Assembly: GCA_020161245.1 (NCBI GenBank)
Contig: JAIUOK010000032.1
Location: forward strand, 1 to 54,349
DNA length: 54,349 nucleotides
Direction: 5' to 3'
Source: Actinomycetota bacterium
GTDB lineage: Bacteria > Actinomycetota > Actinomycetes > S36-B12 > CAIYMF01
The notes under the pieces are model-generated. The model saw nothing but the letters and a program-made list of their open reading frames with translations, was not told the origin of the DNA and made no database searches. Shown in pieces: positions 15,582 through 24,421 of the stretch; within the stretch, counting starts at the first letter, position 1, and each line of letters begins with the position of its first letter. A program made the translations under genes and the position numbers.

Positions 15582-17347
15582 GCGCCGACGACCTCCGCCT
15601 GCTCCGGGCCTTCGAGCCGTCGCTGCGCCTGGCGGACGGCGAGTTCTTCCACCCCGTCGGCGTCGACGCCTATGTCGGGCGGAGCGGGCTGTTCGAGGCG
15701 ACGGCGCAGGGCACGCTCGCCCCGCTGGCGGGGCCCGGCGAGCTCGACCTCGACGGCCTGGCGGCGCGCGGCCGCCTCCACGACGGGCCGGGGCAGTCGT
15801 TGTCGGCCATCGAGCTGCCGACCAACAAGCGCGAGCGCCTGCGCGCGTGGTTCCGCACCGAGCGACCGCACTTCCGCGCCGGGCACCGGCTCGCCGAGGT
15901 CGGCCTCCTCGGCCGTGCCATCGACGCCCTCAGCAGGTTCTCGCTCCTCCTGCGCGGCTCGGTGCCGGGCGGCAGCGCCGTCGCGTCGTACGCGCTGCAG
16001 AACGAGCACCTCGAGCCGCAGCGGCCGGTGTACTTCGGCCGGGTCGTGCGCGACGGCGGCTGGATCGTCTGCCAGTACTGGTTCTTCTATGCGTTCAACA
16101 ACTGGCGCTCGGGGTTCTCGGGCGTCAACGAGCACGAGGCCGACTGGGAGCAGGTCACCGTCTACCTCGACGGTGAGAGCGCGCCGGATCCCGAGGGGCT
16201 GCCGCTGCCGCGCTGGGTGGTGTTCTCGGCGCACGACGAGGTGGGCGACGACCTGCGCCGGCGCTGGGACGACCCCGACCTCTCGCTCGTGGACGGTCGG
16301 CATCCCGTCGTCTTCGTGGGCGCCGGCTCGCACTCCGGCGCCTACCTCGCCGGCGACTACCTCATCAGCGTGGTGCCGCCGCGGCTCGGCGGCCTCGTAC
16401 CGCTCGCCCGGCGCATCGCCCAGGTCCTGACGCCGTGGACGCGAGCCGCCCAGGGCACCGGCCTCGGCATCCCGTACATCGACTACGCCCGTGGTGACGG
16501 AGTGTCGATCGGGCCCGGCGGCGACCTGGCGTTCGAGCCGGTCGTGATCGACGACGAGACGCCGTGGGTCCGCGACTACCGCGGCCTGTGGGGCCTGGAC
16601 TCCGGCGACCGGCTGGGCGGCGAGCGGGGCCCCGCCGGCCCGCGCTACGAGCGCACGGGCGCGGTTCGGGCGAGCTGGGGCGACCCGGTCGGCTGGGCAG
16701 GGCTGGGCAAGGTGGCCCCGAGCCCGGACGGATCGCTGCGCCGGATGCGCGAGCGGGTGGGCGAGATCGACGTCGAGCTCGAGCGGATCGCCTCCGACGT
16801 CGCCGTCAGCCGGGCGTCGCTGGAGTCGCGGGCGACGACGCTGCCGGCCGGTTCGCCCGAGCTCGCCGGGCTCGCTGCGGAGGAGACACGCGTGACACGC
16901 GCGAAGCTCGACGCGGTGGCGCTGCGCGACGAGCGGCGCCGGCTGGAGCTGGCGCTCGGGCACGGGCTCCCCGACGTCGGCCCGCACGCCCACCTGCGCC
17001 ACCGCCGTCTGCCGCTGGAGCCGGCCGACCGCGGCCGCTCGACGCTGCTCGCGTTCTGGTCGGTCGTCAGCACCCCGCTGATCCTGCTGCTGCTGGCCTC
17101 GCTGTTCTGGCCGGAGAACCCCGCGCGCACGATCGTCGTGGTGCTGGCCATCGTCGTGCTGCTCTCGATCGAGGCGTTCGCGCGCGGCTACTACCTGGCG
17201 TTCCTCGGGCGGCTGCTGCTCGTCTACCTCGTGTGGCGCGTCATCGTCCTCTACTCGGCCACGTGGCAGTGGGCCACCACGATCCTGCTCGCGGTACTCG
17301 CCGTCGTCGTGCTCGTCGTCAACATCCGCGACGTCCGGCGCCGCTGA
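15578..17347 (+). CDS. Vps62-like domain protein with C-terminal membrane helices
   Basis: A 589-residue protein coupled by a 4-nt ATGA overlap to the AI-2E family permease. Residues about 150-270 contain segments like the Vps62/DUF946 family: CQYWFFYAFNNWRSGF, NEHEADWEQVTVYL, a WVVFSAHDEVG strand and VVFVGAGSHSGAYL. This family is known mainly from plants and fungi (vacuolar sorting). A likely coiled-coil region (about 385-460, MRERVGEIDVELERIASDV) follows. Then come about four C-terminal helices (LLAFWSVVSTPLILLLLASL to LLAVLAVVVLVVNI). No signal peptide is seen, so the soluble part should be cytoplasmic unless the topology is unusual. Function unknown; perhaps a partner of the permease. 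Confidence 0.72.
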   Translation: MSADDLRLLRAFEPSLRLADGEFFHPVGVDAYVGRSGLFEATAQGTLAPLAGPGELDLDGLAARGRLHDGPGQSLSAIELPTNKRERLRAWFRTERPHFRAGHRLAEVGLLGRAIDALSRFSLLLRGSVPGGSAVASYALQNEHLEPQRPVYFGRVVRDGGWIVCQYWFFYAFNNWRSGFSGVNEHEADWEQVTVYLDGESAPDPEGLPLPRWVVFSAHDEVGDDLRRRWDDPDLSLVDGRHPVVFVGAGSHSGAYLAGDYLISVVPPRLGGLVPLARRIAQVLTPWTRAAQGTGLGIPYIDYARGDGVSIGPGGDLAFEPVVIDDETPWVRDYRGLWGLDSGDRLGGERGPAGPRYERTGAVRASWGDPVGWAGLGKVAPSPDGSLRRMRERVGEIDVELERIASDVAVSRASLESRATTLPAGSPELAGLAAEETRVTRAKLDAVALRDERRRLELALGHGLPDVGPHAHLRHRRLPLEPADRGRSTLLAFWSVVSTPLILLLLASLFWPENPARTIVVVLAIVVLLSIEAFARGYYLAFLGRLLLVYLVWRVIVLYSATWQWATTILLAVLAVVVLVVNIRDVRRR

Positions 17348-17365
17348 CACCGGCGTCGGCTGCGC

Positions 17366-17692
17366 TCAGCCCGCGCAGTCGACGCAGAGCACCGCCCAGG
17401 GGTGGATCTCGAGTCGGCCCTCGGGGATCGGGCGGCCGCAGGAGTCGCAGACGCCGTACGTGCCCTCGTCGAGCTTGGCGAGCGCTCGGGCGACCTCCTC
17501 GGATTGCACGAGCAGCTGCTCGTGCGCGGCCACCTGCGTGAGGCGCTCGACCGCAAGGCTGGTCCCGTCGCCGACTCGCTTGCCGAAGGAGATCCCGCCG
17601 GTGGCATCCGGTGCGGCCGTCAGGCCCGCTGCACGCTCGGCGATGCCGGCCTGCTTGTCGAGCAGCACGCGGCGCACCTCGTCGACGTCCAT
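17366..17692 (-). CDS. DksA/TraR-type C4 zinc-finger protein
   Basis: A 108-residue protein: a helical N-terminal hairpin (about 1-75) and a C-terminal zinc finger with two C-x2-C pairs (CDSCGRPIPEGRLEIHPWAV then CVDC). This is the DksA/TraR family, which in proteobacteria binds the RNA polymerase secondary channel and works with ppGpp. Actinobacterial homologues are less studied and rely on other ppGpp responses. The helical tip (LDEGTYGVCD) lacks the DxxDxA motif of DksA. A G-rich stretch sits just before the ATG. It is convergent with the Vps62-like gene. It is the second likely secondary-channel protein in this window, with the Gre-like factor. Confidence 0.85.
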   Translation of the reverse strand: MDVDEVRRVLLDKQAGIAERAAGLTAAPDATGGISFGKRVGDGTSLAVERLTQVAAHEQLLVQSEEVARALAKLDEGTYGVCDSCGRPIPEGRLEIHPWAVLCVDCAG

Positions 17693-17720
17693 CCCCCGAG
17701 TGTGCCCCTTCGCCGCCGCG

Positions 17721-18701
17721 TCATGCGGTGGCGCGGGACATCGCGGCGACGAGGACCTGCTGCACCGGCGAGGTCAGGTGCACGCGCACATGGGTCTGCG
17801 TCCAGTGGTTGTCGTCCTTGAACAGCAGGTAGCGGCCCTGCAGCGGCCCGCACCACGACGACGGGCACTGCGCGGTCGTCAGGTCGGCCGCGGCGGCGCG
17901 GCCGGGGTACGCCGCGACGGCGCGGCGCTCCGCAGCCCAGATCGACGACAGCAGCGCCTTGGACGACGCCTGCCCGCAGTGGACGCCGGCCCACTGCTGC
18001 CAGCGCACGAAGCACCGCTGGGCCCACGGCTTGTCGCCGGGCAGCTGCGGCGAGTCGCGCAGCACCACCACCTGCGTGGCGCTGCCGAGAGACTTGCTGA
18101 TGGTGGTGCGCAGCGCCTGCTCCCAGCGGTAGGTCTTGGCGGCGCCGGTGAGCTTGGTGCCGCCGCTCCACGAGGGCAGCACGCCGTGGAACTGCCAGGA
18201 GGAGATCACCAGGACGTCGATGCGCCCGTACGCGCCCGAGGCGAGGCCGTTGAGCGCCCGCGTCCGCCACGTGCCGCACTCCGAGTAGGGCGCGGACTCC
18301 TTGTAGCGGCTGATGGGCATGGCCAGCGGTGAGCAGCCCGACTTGGTCAGCGTGCGGAAGCGCCAGCCGTTGGCCCTGGCCGCCCCCTCCACCGCGGAGT
18401 ACCACTGCGCGGCGTGCGAGTCGCCGAAGAGCAGGACCGTGCGGGCGGCCGACGCATTGGCCATGGTGCACGGCTTCGGCGTCAGCACCTCGCGCGCGGC
18501 GTTGCAGCCGTTGAAGTAGATCGCCGGGTGGTCGACGCGCGCCCTGTCGTACGCCGGGATCGGCGACCACGCCGTGGCAGCCGCGGCCTGCGGCGCTGAA
18601 GTCGGCAGCGGTGAGGCCGCGCCGGCGGTGCTGTTCGCCGCGAGCGGCAGCACGAGGGCCGCTGCCGCGGCCGGCAGCAGCACCCGCACGTGAGCACGCA
18701 T
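17721..18701 (-). CDS. Secreted SGNH-domain hydrolase
   Basis: A 326-residue secreted protein. The signal peptide (VRVLLPAAAAALVLPLAANS) is followed by an SGNH domain of the type found at the C terminus of OatA-like acyltransferases. FGDSHAAQWYSAVEG provides the nucleophile block, TKSGCSPLAM follows, and DDNHWT near the C terminus provides the Asp-x2-His. Paired Cys residues (NGC, KPC, SEC, CGP) suggest disulfides. Stand-alone SGNH proteins of this type probably add or remove O-acyl groups on cell-wall sugars; the substrate is unknown. No ribosome site is present, and the TAGCCT box 6 nt upstream suggests a leaderless transcript. Confidence 0.84.
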   Translation of the reverse strand: MRAHVRVLLPAAAAALVLPLAANSTAGAASPLPTSAPQAAAATAWSPIPAYDRARVDHPAIYFNGCNAAREVLTPKPCTMANASAARTVLLFGDSHAAQWYSAVEGAARANGWRFRTLTKSGCSPLAMPISRYKESAPYSECGTWRTRALNGLASGAYGRIDVLVISSWQFHGVLPSWSGGTKLTGAAKTYRWEQALRTTISKSLGSATQVVVLRDSPQLPGDKPWAQRCFVRWQQWAGVHCGQASSKALLSSIWAAERRAVAAYPGRAAAADLTTAQCPSSWCGPLQGRYLLFKDDNHWTQTHVRVHLTSPVQQVLVAAMSRATA

Positions 18702-18707
18702 GCCTCG

Positions 18708-18713
18708 AGGCTA
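18708..18713 (-). promoter_or_regulatory. Candidate -10 box of a leaderless transcript
   Basis: On the minus strand TAGCCT is followed by 6 nt (cgaggc) and the ATG at 18701. The spacing puts the transcript start on the start codon of the SGNH gene. Confidence 0.5.
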
Positions 18714-18876
18714 GCCGCGGGCCGCCGCGCAGTCCGAGCGCCGAGCGGGTGGAACCGTCCGCTCGCACCGATCAGATGCGCGAGGAGCGCCCCGTGCTGA
18801 CCAACGGTCCGCCGGGGCCGGGCTCGGAGAACCGGCGCGACGACGAGGCCGCCGCGGGCATAGCGTCTCCGCCGTC

Positions 18877-20127
18877 ATGAGCAGCATCGTCGACCGGATC
18901 GCGCCGCCGCGGATGGGTACCGGCTTCCGCTGGCTGCTCGCATCGTCGTACGTCAGCAACATCGGCGACGGCATCGCGCTCGCGGCCGGGCCGCTGCTCG
19001 TGGCGTCGCAGACGAGCAACGCGGTGCTCGTGGCGATGGCCGCGCTCCTCCAGCGGCTGCCGTGGCTGCTGCTCGGCCTGTACGTCGGCGCGCTCGCCGA
19101 CCGCGTGGACCGGCGCCGCATGGTGATGGCGGCGAACGCCGGCCGCGCCGTGGTCGTCGCGGTGCTGGCCGCCGCGATCATCACCGGTCACGTCAGCATC
19201 GCCGTCGTCCTCGTGGCGATGCTGCTGCTCGGTATCGCCGAGGTGTTCGCCGACGTCCCGACCCAGACGCTGTTGCCGATGCTGGTGCGGCCGGGCGATC
19301 TCGGCGTCGGCAACGCCCGCCTGCAGGGCAGCTTCCTCATCGCCAACCACATCGCCGGGCCGCCGATCGGGGCGTTCCTGTTCGCAGCGGGCATGGCGTG
19401 GCCGTTCGTCGCGCAGACCGTGCTCGTGCTGCTCGCGGTCCTGCTGGTCGCCCGGATCGTGCTGCCGCCGGCGCCGGCTCGGGAGCCCGGCAGCACCCAC
19501 GTGCTGCGCGACATCGCCGAGGGCGTGCGCTGGCTGGTGCGGCACGACGCCGTCCGCACGCTCGCGATCGTCATCATCGCGTTCAACATCACGTGGGGCG
19601 CCGCGTGGTCGGTGCTGGTCCTCTACTCGCTCGACCACCTGGGCATGGGTCCCGTCGGCTTCGGCCTGCTCACCAGCGCCGCCGCCGTCGGCGGGCTCAT
19701 CAGCACGTCGGCGTACGGCCGGATCGAGGCCCGCTTCGACCTGGCCACCGTCATGCGCGTGTGCCTCCTTCTGGAGGTGCTGCTGCATCTGGCGCTCGCG
19801 CTCACCACCACCGGCTGGGTCGCGATGCTGCTCATGGTGGTGTTCGGCGCCTACGCCTTCGTGTGGGGCACGGTGTCGACCGCGGTGCGGCAGCGCGCGA
19901 CGCCGATGGAGCTGCAGGGCCGGGTCGGCAGCGTCTACAGCGTGTGCGTGTTCGGCGGCATCGTCATCGGGCAGGCGATCGGCGGACCCATCGCGGAGCA
20001 CTGGGGGCTCACCGCGCCGTTCTGGTTCGCCTTCGTCGGCGCCGGGATCACGCTGGCCCTGGTGTGGCGCCAGCTCGCACACATCGCCCACGCACCGGCC
20101 GCCGAGGACACCCCGCGCTCAGACTGA
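18877..20127 (+). CDS. MFS transporter (EntS/MFS_3-like exporter)
   Basis: A 416-residue major facilitator with 12 predicted helices. Motif A is clear in the loop after helix 2 (GALADRVDRRRMVMAANAGR), and FADVPTQTLLPMLV and GNARLQGSFLIANHIAGPPI are typical of the EntS-like MFS_3 group. These export siderophores, antibiotics or other small molecules; the substrate here is unknown. A TAGCGT box at 18861-18866 lies 10 nt before the ATG, so the leader would be only a few nucleotides long. Its stop codon lies inside the long terminator hairpin shared with the convergent beta-glucosidase gene. Confidence 0.88.
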   Translation: MSSIVDRIAPPRMGTGFRWLLASSYVSNIGDGIALAAGPLLVASQTSNAVLVAMAALLQRLPWLLLGLYVGALADRVDRRRMVMAANAGRAVVVAVLAAAIITGHVSIAVVLVAMLLLGIAEVFADVPTQTLLPMLVRPGDLGVGNARLQGSFLIANHIAGPPIGAFLFAAGMAWPFVAQTVLVLLAVLLVARIVLPPAPAREPGSTHVLRDIAEGVRWLVRHDAVRTLAIVIIAFNITWGAAWSVLVLYSLDHLGMGPVGFGLLTSAAAVGGLISTSAYGRIEARFDLATVMRVCLLLEVLLHLALALTTTGWVAMLLMVVFGAYAFVWGTVSTAVRQRATPMELQGRVGSVYSVCVFGGIVIGQAIGGPIAEHWGLTAPFWFAFVGAGITLALVWRQLAHIAHAPAAEDTPRSD

Positions 20128-20176
20128 TCAACGTTGCGTTTACGGGCCGGTAAACGCAAACCTGATCAGTCTGAGC
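20117..20176. terminator. 24-bp bidirectional hairpin between convergent genes
   Basis: Outer arms gctcagactgatca (20117-20130) and tgatcagtctgagc (20163-20176) pair perfectly. After a 3x3 internal loop, inner arms ttgcgtttac (20134-20143) and gtaaacgcaa (20150-20159) pair around a 6-nt loop. It contains the stop codon of the MFS gene and ends 7 nt before the stop of the GH3 gene. The AT-rich inner part is foreign to the local composition. Confidence 0.8.
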
Positions 20177-20182
20177 GGGGGG

Positions 20183-22582
20183 CTAGCGGCGGAAGCGGGC
20201 GAAGAGGCCGCGGGCTGCCTCGGCCTTCTGGCCGTTGGCGGCCAGCAGGATCGCGTCGATGCTCGACCGGTCGAGCTTGCCCTGCGCGAACATCGACAGC
20301 ATCCGCAGCGAGCCCTCGTTGAGCGACTGGCGCACCATCACCTGCGACACCTCGTCGTCGCCGAACGCCTTGCCGAGCTGCTTGGCCGCGGCGTTGCGCA
20401 GCCGGGTCATGACCGGGCCGGCTCCCAGCTGCTGGAGCGGGGTGTTGACCGTGAACGATCCCTTGGTGTCGGGCTCGTTGGGCGGGAGCTCCCGCCCCAG
20501 GAGCGCCTCGAACGACGCCCGGTCGAAGCGCTGGCCGCGCTCAGGCACGGCGTACGCCGGTGGGACGTCGCGGGCCTCGCCGACGGCCGGCACGCGATCG
20601 CCCGTGAGCGTGACCCGGACCGTGCCGCGGATGTCGCGCGACGAGGCACCCACCTCGACGTCGTACTCGCCCGGCTCGGCGACCCACCCGGCGCGGGCGG
20701 GGCTCCAGAACGAGAAGGCGCGCGCGTCGAGGACGAGCTCGACGATGCGCGACTCGCCCGGGTCGAGCTCCACCTTGCCGAACGCAGCGAGCTCGTGGCC
20801 AGGGCGGTGCACCGACGGCGACAGCGGCCGCAGGTAGACCTGCACCACGTCGCAGCCGCGCCGGCTGCCGGTGTTGGTCACCGTCACGCGCACGACGACG
20901 TCGTCGCCCGCGGGGACCTCGGGCTGCGCGACCTCGACATCGCTCCAGGCGAAGGACGTGTACGACAGGCCGTGGCCGAACGGGAACGCGACGTCGGCGC
21001 CGACGGTGTCGAACCAGCGGTAGCCGACGTAGATGCTCTCGCGGTACTCCGAGTACCTCGGGCCCAGCGGCAGGTCGTGCACGGGGTGGTCGGTCCAGCG
21101 GACGGGGAAGGTCTCGGCGAGCCGGCCGCCGGGCTCGGCCTCGCCGTAGAGCACCTTCGCGATCGCGCCGCCGGACTCCTGCCCCCCGAGGTAGCCCTCG
21201 AGCACCGCGGCGACGCGCGTCAGCCACGGCATCTCCACGGGCGAGCCGTTGGACAGCACGACGACGGTGCGCGGGTTCGCCGCCGCGACGACCTCCACCA
21301 GGGCGTCGTGCGCGGCCGGCAGCCGCATGTGGGTGCGGTCGGCGCCCTCGGTCTCGAACGTCTCGGGGAGCCCGACGAACACCACCGCGACGTCGGCGGC
21401 TGCAGCGAGCCGGCGGGCCTCGTCGAGCAGCGCGGCGTCCGGACGCTCGGCGTAGCGCTCGTAGCCCTGGGCGTACGTGGTCGCGACCGCCCGCGACCGG
21501 ATGCTGCTCAGCGCATCGACCACGCGGCGGGCGTTGATGACCGAGCTGCCGGCGCCCTGGAAGCGCGGCGTGGCGGCGAAGTCGCCGAGCACCGCGACAG
21601 CGAGGTCGGGCGACAGCGGCAGCGTGCCGTCGTTGGCCAGCAGCACCGAGCCGGCCGCAGCAGCCTCCTCGGCCAGCGCGTGGTGGGCATCGACGTCGAT
21701 CTCCACCGGTTCCCGCGCGCCCTCGGTGCGCTCCACCAGTGCGACCAGGCGGCGGATCGCCTCGTCGACGTCGGCGCTGGCCAGGCGCCCGTCGCGCACG
21801 GCGTCGATGGGTGCCTGCTCAGCCCCCGGCAGGCCCGGCATCTGCAGGTCGAGCCCCGCGGCGAGCGCGTCGGCGCGGTCGTTGACCGCGCCCCAGTCGC
21901 TCATCACGACGCCGTCGAAGCCCCACTCGTCGCGCAGCACCTGCTGCAGCAGGAACGGGCTCTCGGTGGCGTACTCGCCGCCCACCCGGTTGTAGGCCGC
22001 CATCACGGTCCACGGCCGGGCCTGCTTGATCGCGCCCTCGAAGCTGGCGAGGTAGATCTCGCGCATCGCCCTCTCGTCGACGACGGAGTCGACGCTGAAC
22101 CGCAGCGTCTCCTGGTTGTTGGCCGCGAAGTGCTTGAGCGACGCGCCGACGCCCTCGGACTGCAGCCCGCGGATCCACGCGCCCGCGATCTCGGTGGAGA
22201 CGAGCGGGTCCTCGGAGAAGTACTCGAAGTTGCGGCCGCACAGCGGGGTGCGCTTGATGTTGGCGCCCGGCCCGAGCAGCACGCTCACCCCGAGGGCGCG
22301 GCTCTCGAGCGCGAGGGCGCGACCGATCCGCTCGACGAGCGCGGGGTCCCACGTCGAGGCGAGCGTGGACGCGGTCGGGAAGCAGGTGGCGGGCTGGTTC
22401 GCGCCGATCGCGAGGGTCTCGCTGCCGGTCTCCTGCAGCCGGACGCCGTGCGGGCCGTCGGTGAGCACGATGGACGGGACGCCGAGCGCGTCGATCCCGT
22501 GCATGCTCCAGAAGTCGCGACCGGCCAGCAGCCGGCACTTGTGCTCGACCGACGCGGTCGACAGCCAGGTCTCGAGATCCAC
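20183..22582 (-). CDS. Glycoside hydrolase family 3 beta-glucosidase
   Basis: A 799-residue GH3 enzyme that cleaves terminal beta-linked sugars by retention. The N-terminal TIM barrel shows TDGPHGVRLQ, GPGANIKRTPLCGRNFEYFS (a substrate-site signature), KHFAANNQE and the nucleophile in VMSDWG (Asp229). The alpha/beta sandwich follows (about 300-520), then a fibronectin III-like domain (about 570-650, VTNTGSRRGCDVVQVYL). About 130 extra C-terminal residues (PPNEPDTKGSF onward, helical) are of unknown role. There is no signal peptide, so it is cytoplasmic and would act on imported oligosaccharides. The GTG start has no ribosome site but a TAGGTT box 6 nt upstream, so it is likely leaderless. Confidence 0.93.
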   Translation of the reverse strand: MDLETWLSTASVEHKCRLLAGRDFWSMHGIDALGVPSIVLTDGPHGVRLQETGSETLAIGANQPATCFPTASTLASTWDPALVERIGRALALESRALGVSVLLGPGANIKRTPLCGRNFEYFSEDPLVSTEIAGAWIRGLQSEGVGASLKHFAANNQETLRFSVDSVVDERAMREIYLASFEGAIKQARPWTVMAAYNRVGGEYATESPFLLQQVLRDEWGFDGVVMSDWGAVNDRADALAAGLDLQMPGLPGAEQAPIDAVRDGRLASADVDEAIRRLVALVERTEGAREPVEIDVDAHHALAEEAAAAGSVLLANDGTLPLSPDLAVAVLGDFAATPRFQGAGSSVINARRVVDALSSIRSRAVATTYAQGYERYAERPDAALLDEARRLAAAADVAVVFVGLPETFETEGADRTHMRLPAAHDALVEVVAAANPRTVVVLSNGSPVEMPWLTRVAAVLEGYLGGQESGGAIAKVLYGEAEPGGRLAETFPVRWTDHPVHDLPLGPRYSEYRESIYVGYRWFDTVGADVAFPFGHGLSYTSFAWSDVEVAQPEVPAGDDVVVRVTVTNTGSRRGCDVVQVYLRPLSPSVHRPGHELAAFGKVELDPGESRIVELVLDARAFSFWSPARAGWVAEPGEYDVEVGASSRDIRGTVRVTLTGDRVPAVGEARDVPPAYAVPERGQRFDRASFEALLGRELPPNEPDTKGSFTVNTPLQQLGAGPVMTRLRNAAAKQLGKAFGDDEVSQVMVRQSLNEGSLRMLSMFAQGKLDRSSIDAILLAANGQKAEAARGLFARFRR

Positions 22583-22588
22583 GCCCCG

Positions 22589-22594
22589 AACCTA
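22589..22594 (-). promoter_or_regulatory. Candidate -10 box of a leaderless transcript
   Basis: TAGGTT on the minus strand is followed by 6 nt (cggggc) and the GTG start of the GH3 gene at 22582. The geometry is the same as at the other leaderless-type starts in this window. Confidence 0.5.
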
Positions 22595-22629
22595 TGCCCC
22601 ACCCTCACGGCGAGGGGACCCGCTTTGGG

Positions 22630-23004
22630 TCAGCGGATGACCTCGCCGGGGACGACGCGGGGGTCGTCGACGGTGGGGCTGGCGCCGCGCTCCCAGGCGA
22701 GGTAGCCGGTGGTGGCCCCGACGGTGGCGGCGATGAGCCAGGCGGCGACGGCGGCGTCGTCGGCCAGGCCCGGGATGGTGAGCAGCGCCTCGGGCACGAG
22801 GTCGATGGGCGACACGATGTAGCCGAGCGCCAGCAGCATGAGCAGCAGGCGGCCCTTGCCGAGGCCGTCGTAGCGGCCGGTCACGACGTCGCGCATGAGG
22901 CGCGGGATCGACGCGACGCGCGCCATGAAGCCGCTCGGGCCGTCGGCGGCGGCGGCCGCGGCTGCGGCGGTGTAGGCGGCCTTGCGGCGGGTGGCTGCGG
23001 GCAT
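22630..23004 (-). CDS. YkvA-like DUF1232 membrane protein
   Basis: A 124-residue protein. The central segment (LLLMLLALGYIVSPIDLVPE) is the DUF1232/YkvA signature, with a hydrophobic helix ending in SPIDLVPE, followed by GLADDAAVAAWLIAATVGAT and a second helix. The Ala-rich N terminus (about 8-20) is low complexity. Function is unknown; members are small inner-membrane proteins common in bacteria. GAGGGAGGGG sits 9 nt before ATG 23004, which fixes the start against longer in-frame readings. It lies downstream of tdh-kbl on the same strand, separated by a 226-nt gap that contains a 17-bp inverted repeat, so it is probably a separate unit. Confidence 0.85.
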   Translation of the reverse strand: MPAATRRKAAYTAAAAAAAADGPSGFMARVASIPRLMRDVVTGRYDGLGKGRLLLMLLALGYIVSPIDLVPEALLTIPGLADDAAVAAWLIAATVGATTGYLAWERGASPTVDDPRVVPGEVIR

Positions 23005-23137
23005 GGCGGTGGCCCCTCCCTCGGGACGGTCGTACGCGGGTTCGACGCCGACCGGCTCCCCCAGGTTCCCGCGTCCGCCCTGGGCGGACAACCCGCCGTC
23101 CGGCCAGGTCAGCGCCCCGGGGCTCGGCCGGACGAGT

Positions 23138-23193
23138 GTCACACCAGCATGTGCAGCAAAGCCGGCCCACGTCACAGCACATGCTGGTGTGAC
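23138..23193. repeat. 17-bp perfect inverted repeat after kbl
   Basis: gtcacaccagcatgtgc (23138-23154) and gcacatgctggtgtgac (23177-23193) are perfect complements around a 22-nt spacer. It starts about 38 nt beyond the kbl stop on the minus strand and could terminate tdh-kbl. The arms are less GC-rich than their surroundings and no T-run follows, so an operator or small mobile repeat is also possible. Confidence 0.65.
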
Positions 23194-23230
23194 ACGCGGG
23201 CCTGCAGCCCCGGCCGCGGCCTGGCGGGGG

Positions 23231-24421
23231 TCAGGCGCCGGCGGCGTCCCGGGCCTCGACGAAGGCGGCCACGGCGCGGTCGACGTCGTCGTCGGTGTGG
23301 GCGGCCGAGAGCTGAACCCGGATCCGTGCCTGGCCCTTCGGGACGACGGGGAAGGAGAACGCGACGGCGTAGACGCCCCGGGCGAACAGCTCCTCCGCCA
23401 CCCGGCTGGCCACGACGGCGTCGCCGAACATGACGGGGACGATCGGGTGCTCCCCGGGCAGCAGGTCGAACCCGGCGGCCTCCATGCCGGCCCGGAACCG
23501 GGCCGCCGCCGCATGCACGCGGTCCCGCAGCGCGCTCTCGCCCTCGAGCAGGTCGAGCACGGCGAGCGACGCCGCGACGATCGGCGGGGCGACGGAGTTG
23601 GAAAACAGGTAGGGCCGGGCGCGCTGCTTGAGCAGCGCCACGATCTCGGCCCGGGCCGCGACGTAGCCGCCCGAGGCGCCGCCGAGCGCCTTGCCCAGCG
23701 TGCCCGTCACGATGTCGACGCGGTCGGCGACGCCGAACAGCTCGGGCGTGCCCCGCCCGGTCGGTCCGACGAACCCGACGGCATGTGAGTCGTCGACCAT
23801 CACGAGCGCGTCGTGCTTCTCGGCCAGCGCCACGATCTGGTCGAGCGGCGCGAGGTAGCCGTCCATGGAGAACACGCCGTCGGTCACGATCAGCCGGTAG
23901 CGCGCCTCCGCCGACTCGACGAGGCGCGCCTCGAGCTCGGCCATGTCGCGGTTGGCGTAGCGCAGGCGCTGGGCCTTGCACAGCCGGATGCCGTCGATGA
24001 TCGAGGCGTGGTTGAGCGCGTCGGAGATGACGGCGTCGCGCTCGTCGAGAAGCGCCTCGAACACGCCGCCGTTGGCGTCGAAGCACGACCCGAACAGGAT
24101 CGAGTCCTCGGTGCCGAGGAAGCCCGCCAGCCGCTCCTCGAGCTGGCGGTGGATGGTCTGCGTGCCGCAGATGAAGCGCACGGACGCCATGCCGTAGCCC
24201 CACTCGCGCACGGCCTTCTCGGCAGCGTCCACCACGCGGGGGTCGTCGGCGAGGCCGAGGTAGTTGTTGGCGCACAGCACGAGGACGTCGCGGCCGTCGG
24301 CGTCGACGACGTGTGTGCCCTGCGGCGAGGCCATGATCCGCTCGGGCTTGAAGACGCCGGTCTCGCGCATCTCGTCCAGACGCCCCGCGATGTCGGCCCG
24401 CAGCTCTGCCAGCGCACTCAT
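23231..24421 (-). CDS. kbl: Glycine C-acetyltransferase (2-amino-3-ketobutyrate CoA ligase)
   Basis: A PLP enzyme that splits 2-amino-3-ketobutyrate with CoA into glycine and acetyl-CoA, the second step of threonine breakdown. The 396-residue length is typical. It has the alpha-oxoamine synthase features: [38 protein letters not shown] and the PLP Lys in GTLGKALGG. The ATG overlaps the tdh stop as ATGA (24418-24421), so the two are translated together. The order tdh then kbl on one transcript matches the pathway and rules out the related KAPA synthase (bioF) role on context. Confidence 0.94.
   Translation of the reverse strand: MSALAELRADIAGRLDEMRETGVFKPERIMASPQGTHVVDADGRDVLVLCANNYLGLADDPRVVDAAEKAVREWGYGMASVRFICGTQTIHRQLEERLAGFLGTEDSILFGSCFDANGGVFEALLDERDAVISDALNHASIIDGIRLCKAQRLRYANRDMAELEARLVESAEARYRLIVTDGVFSMDGYLAPLDQIVALAEKHDALVMVDDSHAVGFVGPTGRGTPELFGVADRVDIVTGTLGKALGGASGGYVAARAEIVALLKQRARPYLFSNSVAPPIVAASLAVLDLLEGESALRDRVHAAAARFRAGMEAAGFDLLPGEHPIVPVMFGDAVVASRVAEELFARGVYAVAFSFPVVPKGQARIRVQLSAAHTDDDVDRAVAAFVEARDAAGA

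Noticed and set aside
23005..23514. N-terminal extension of the YkvA-like protein
   Set aside because: It would overlap the kbl gene end and the 17-bp inverted repeat; GAGGGAGGGG marks ATG 23004.
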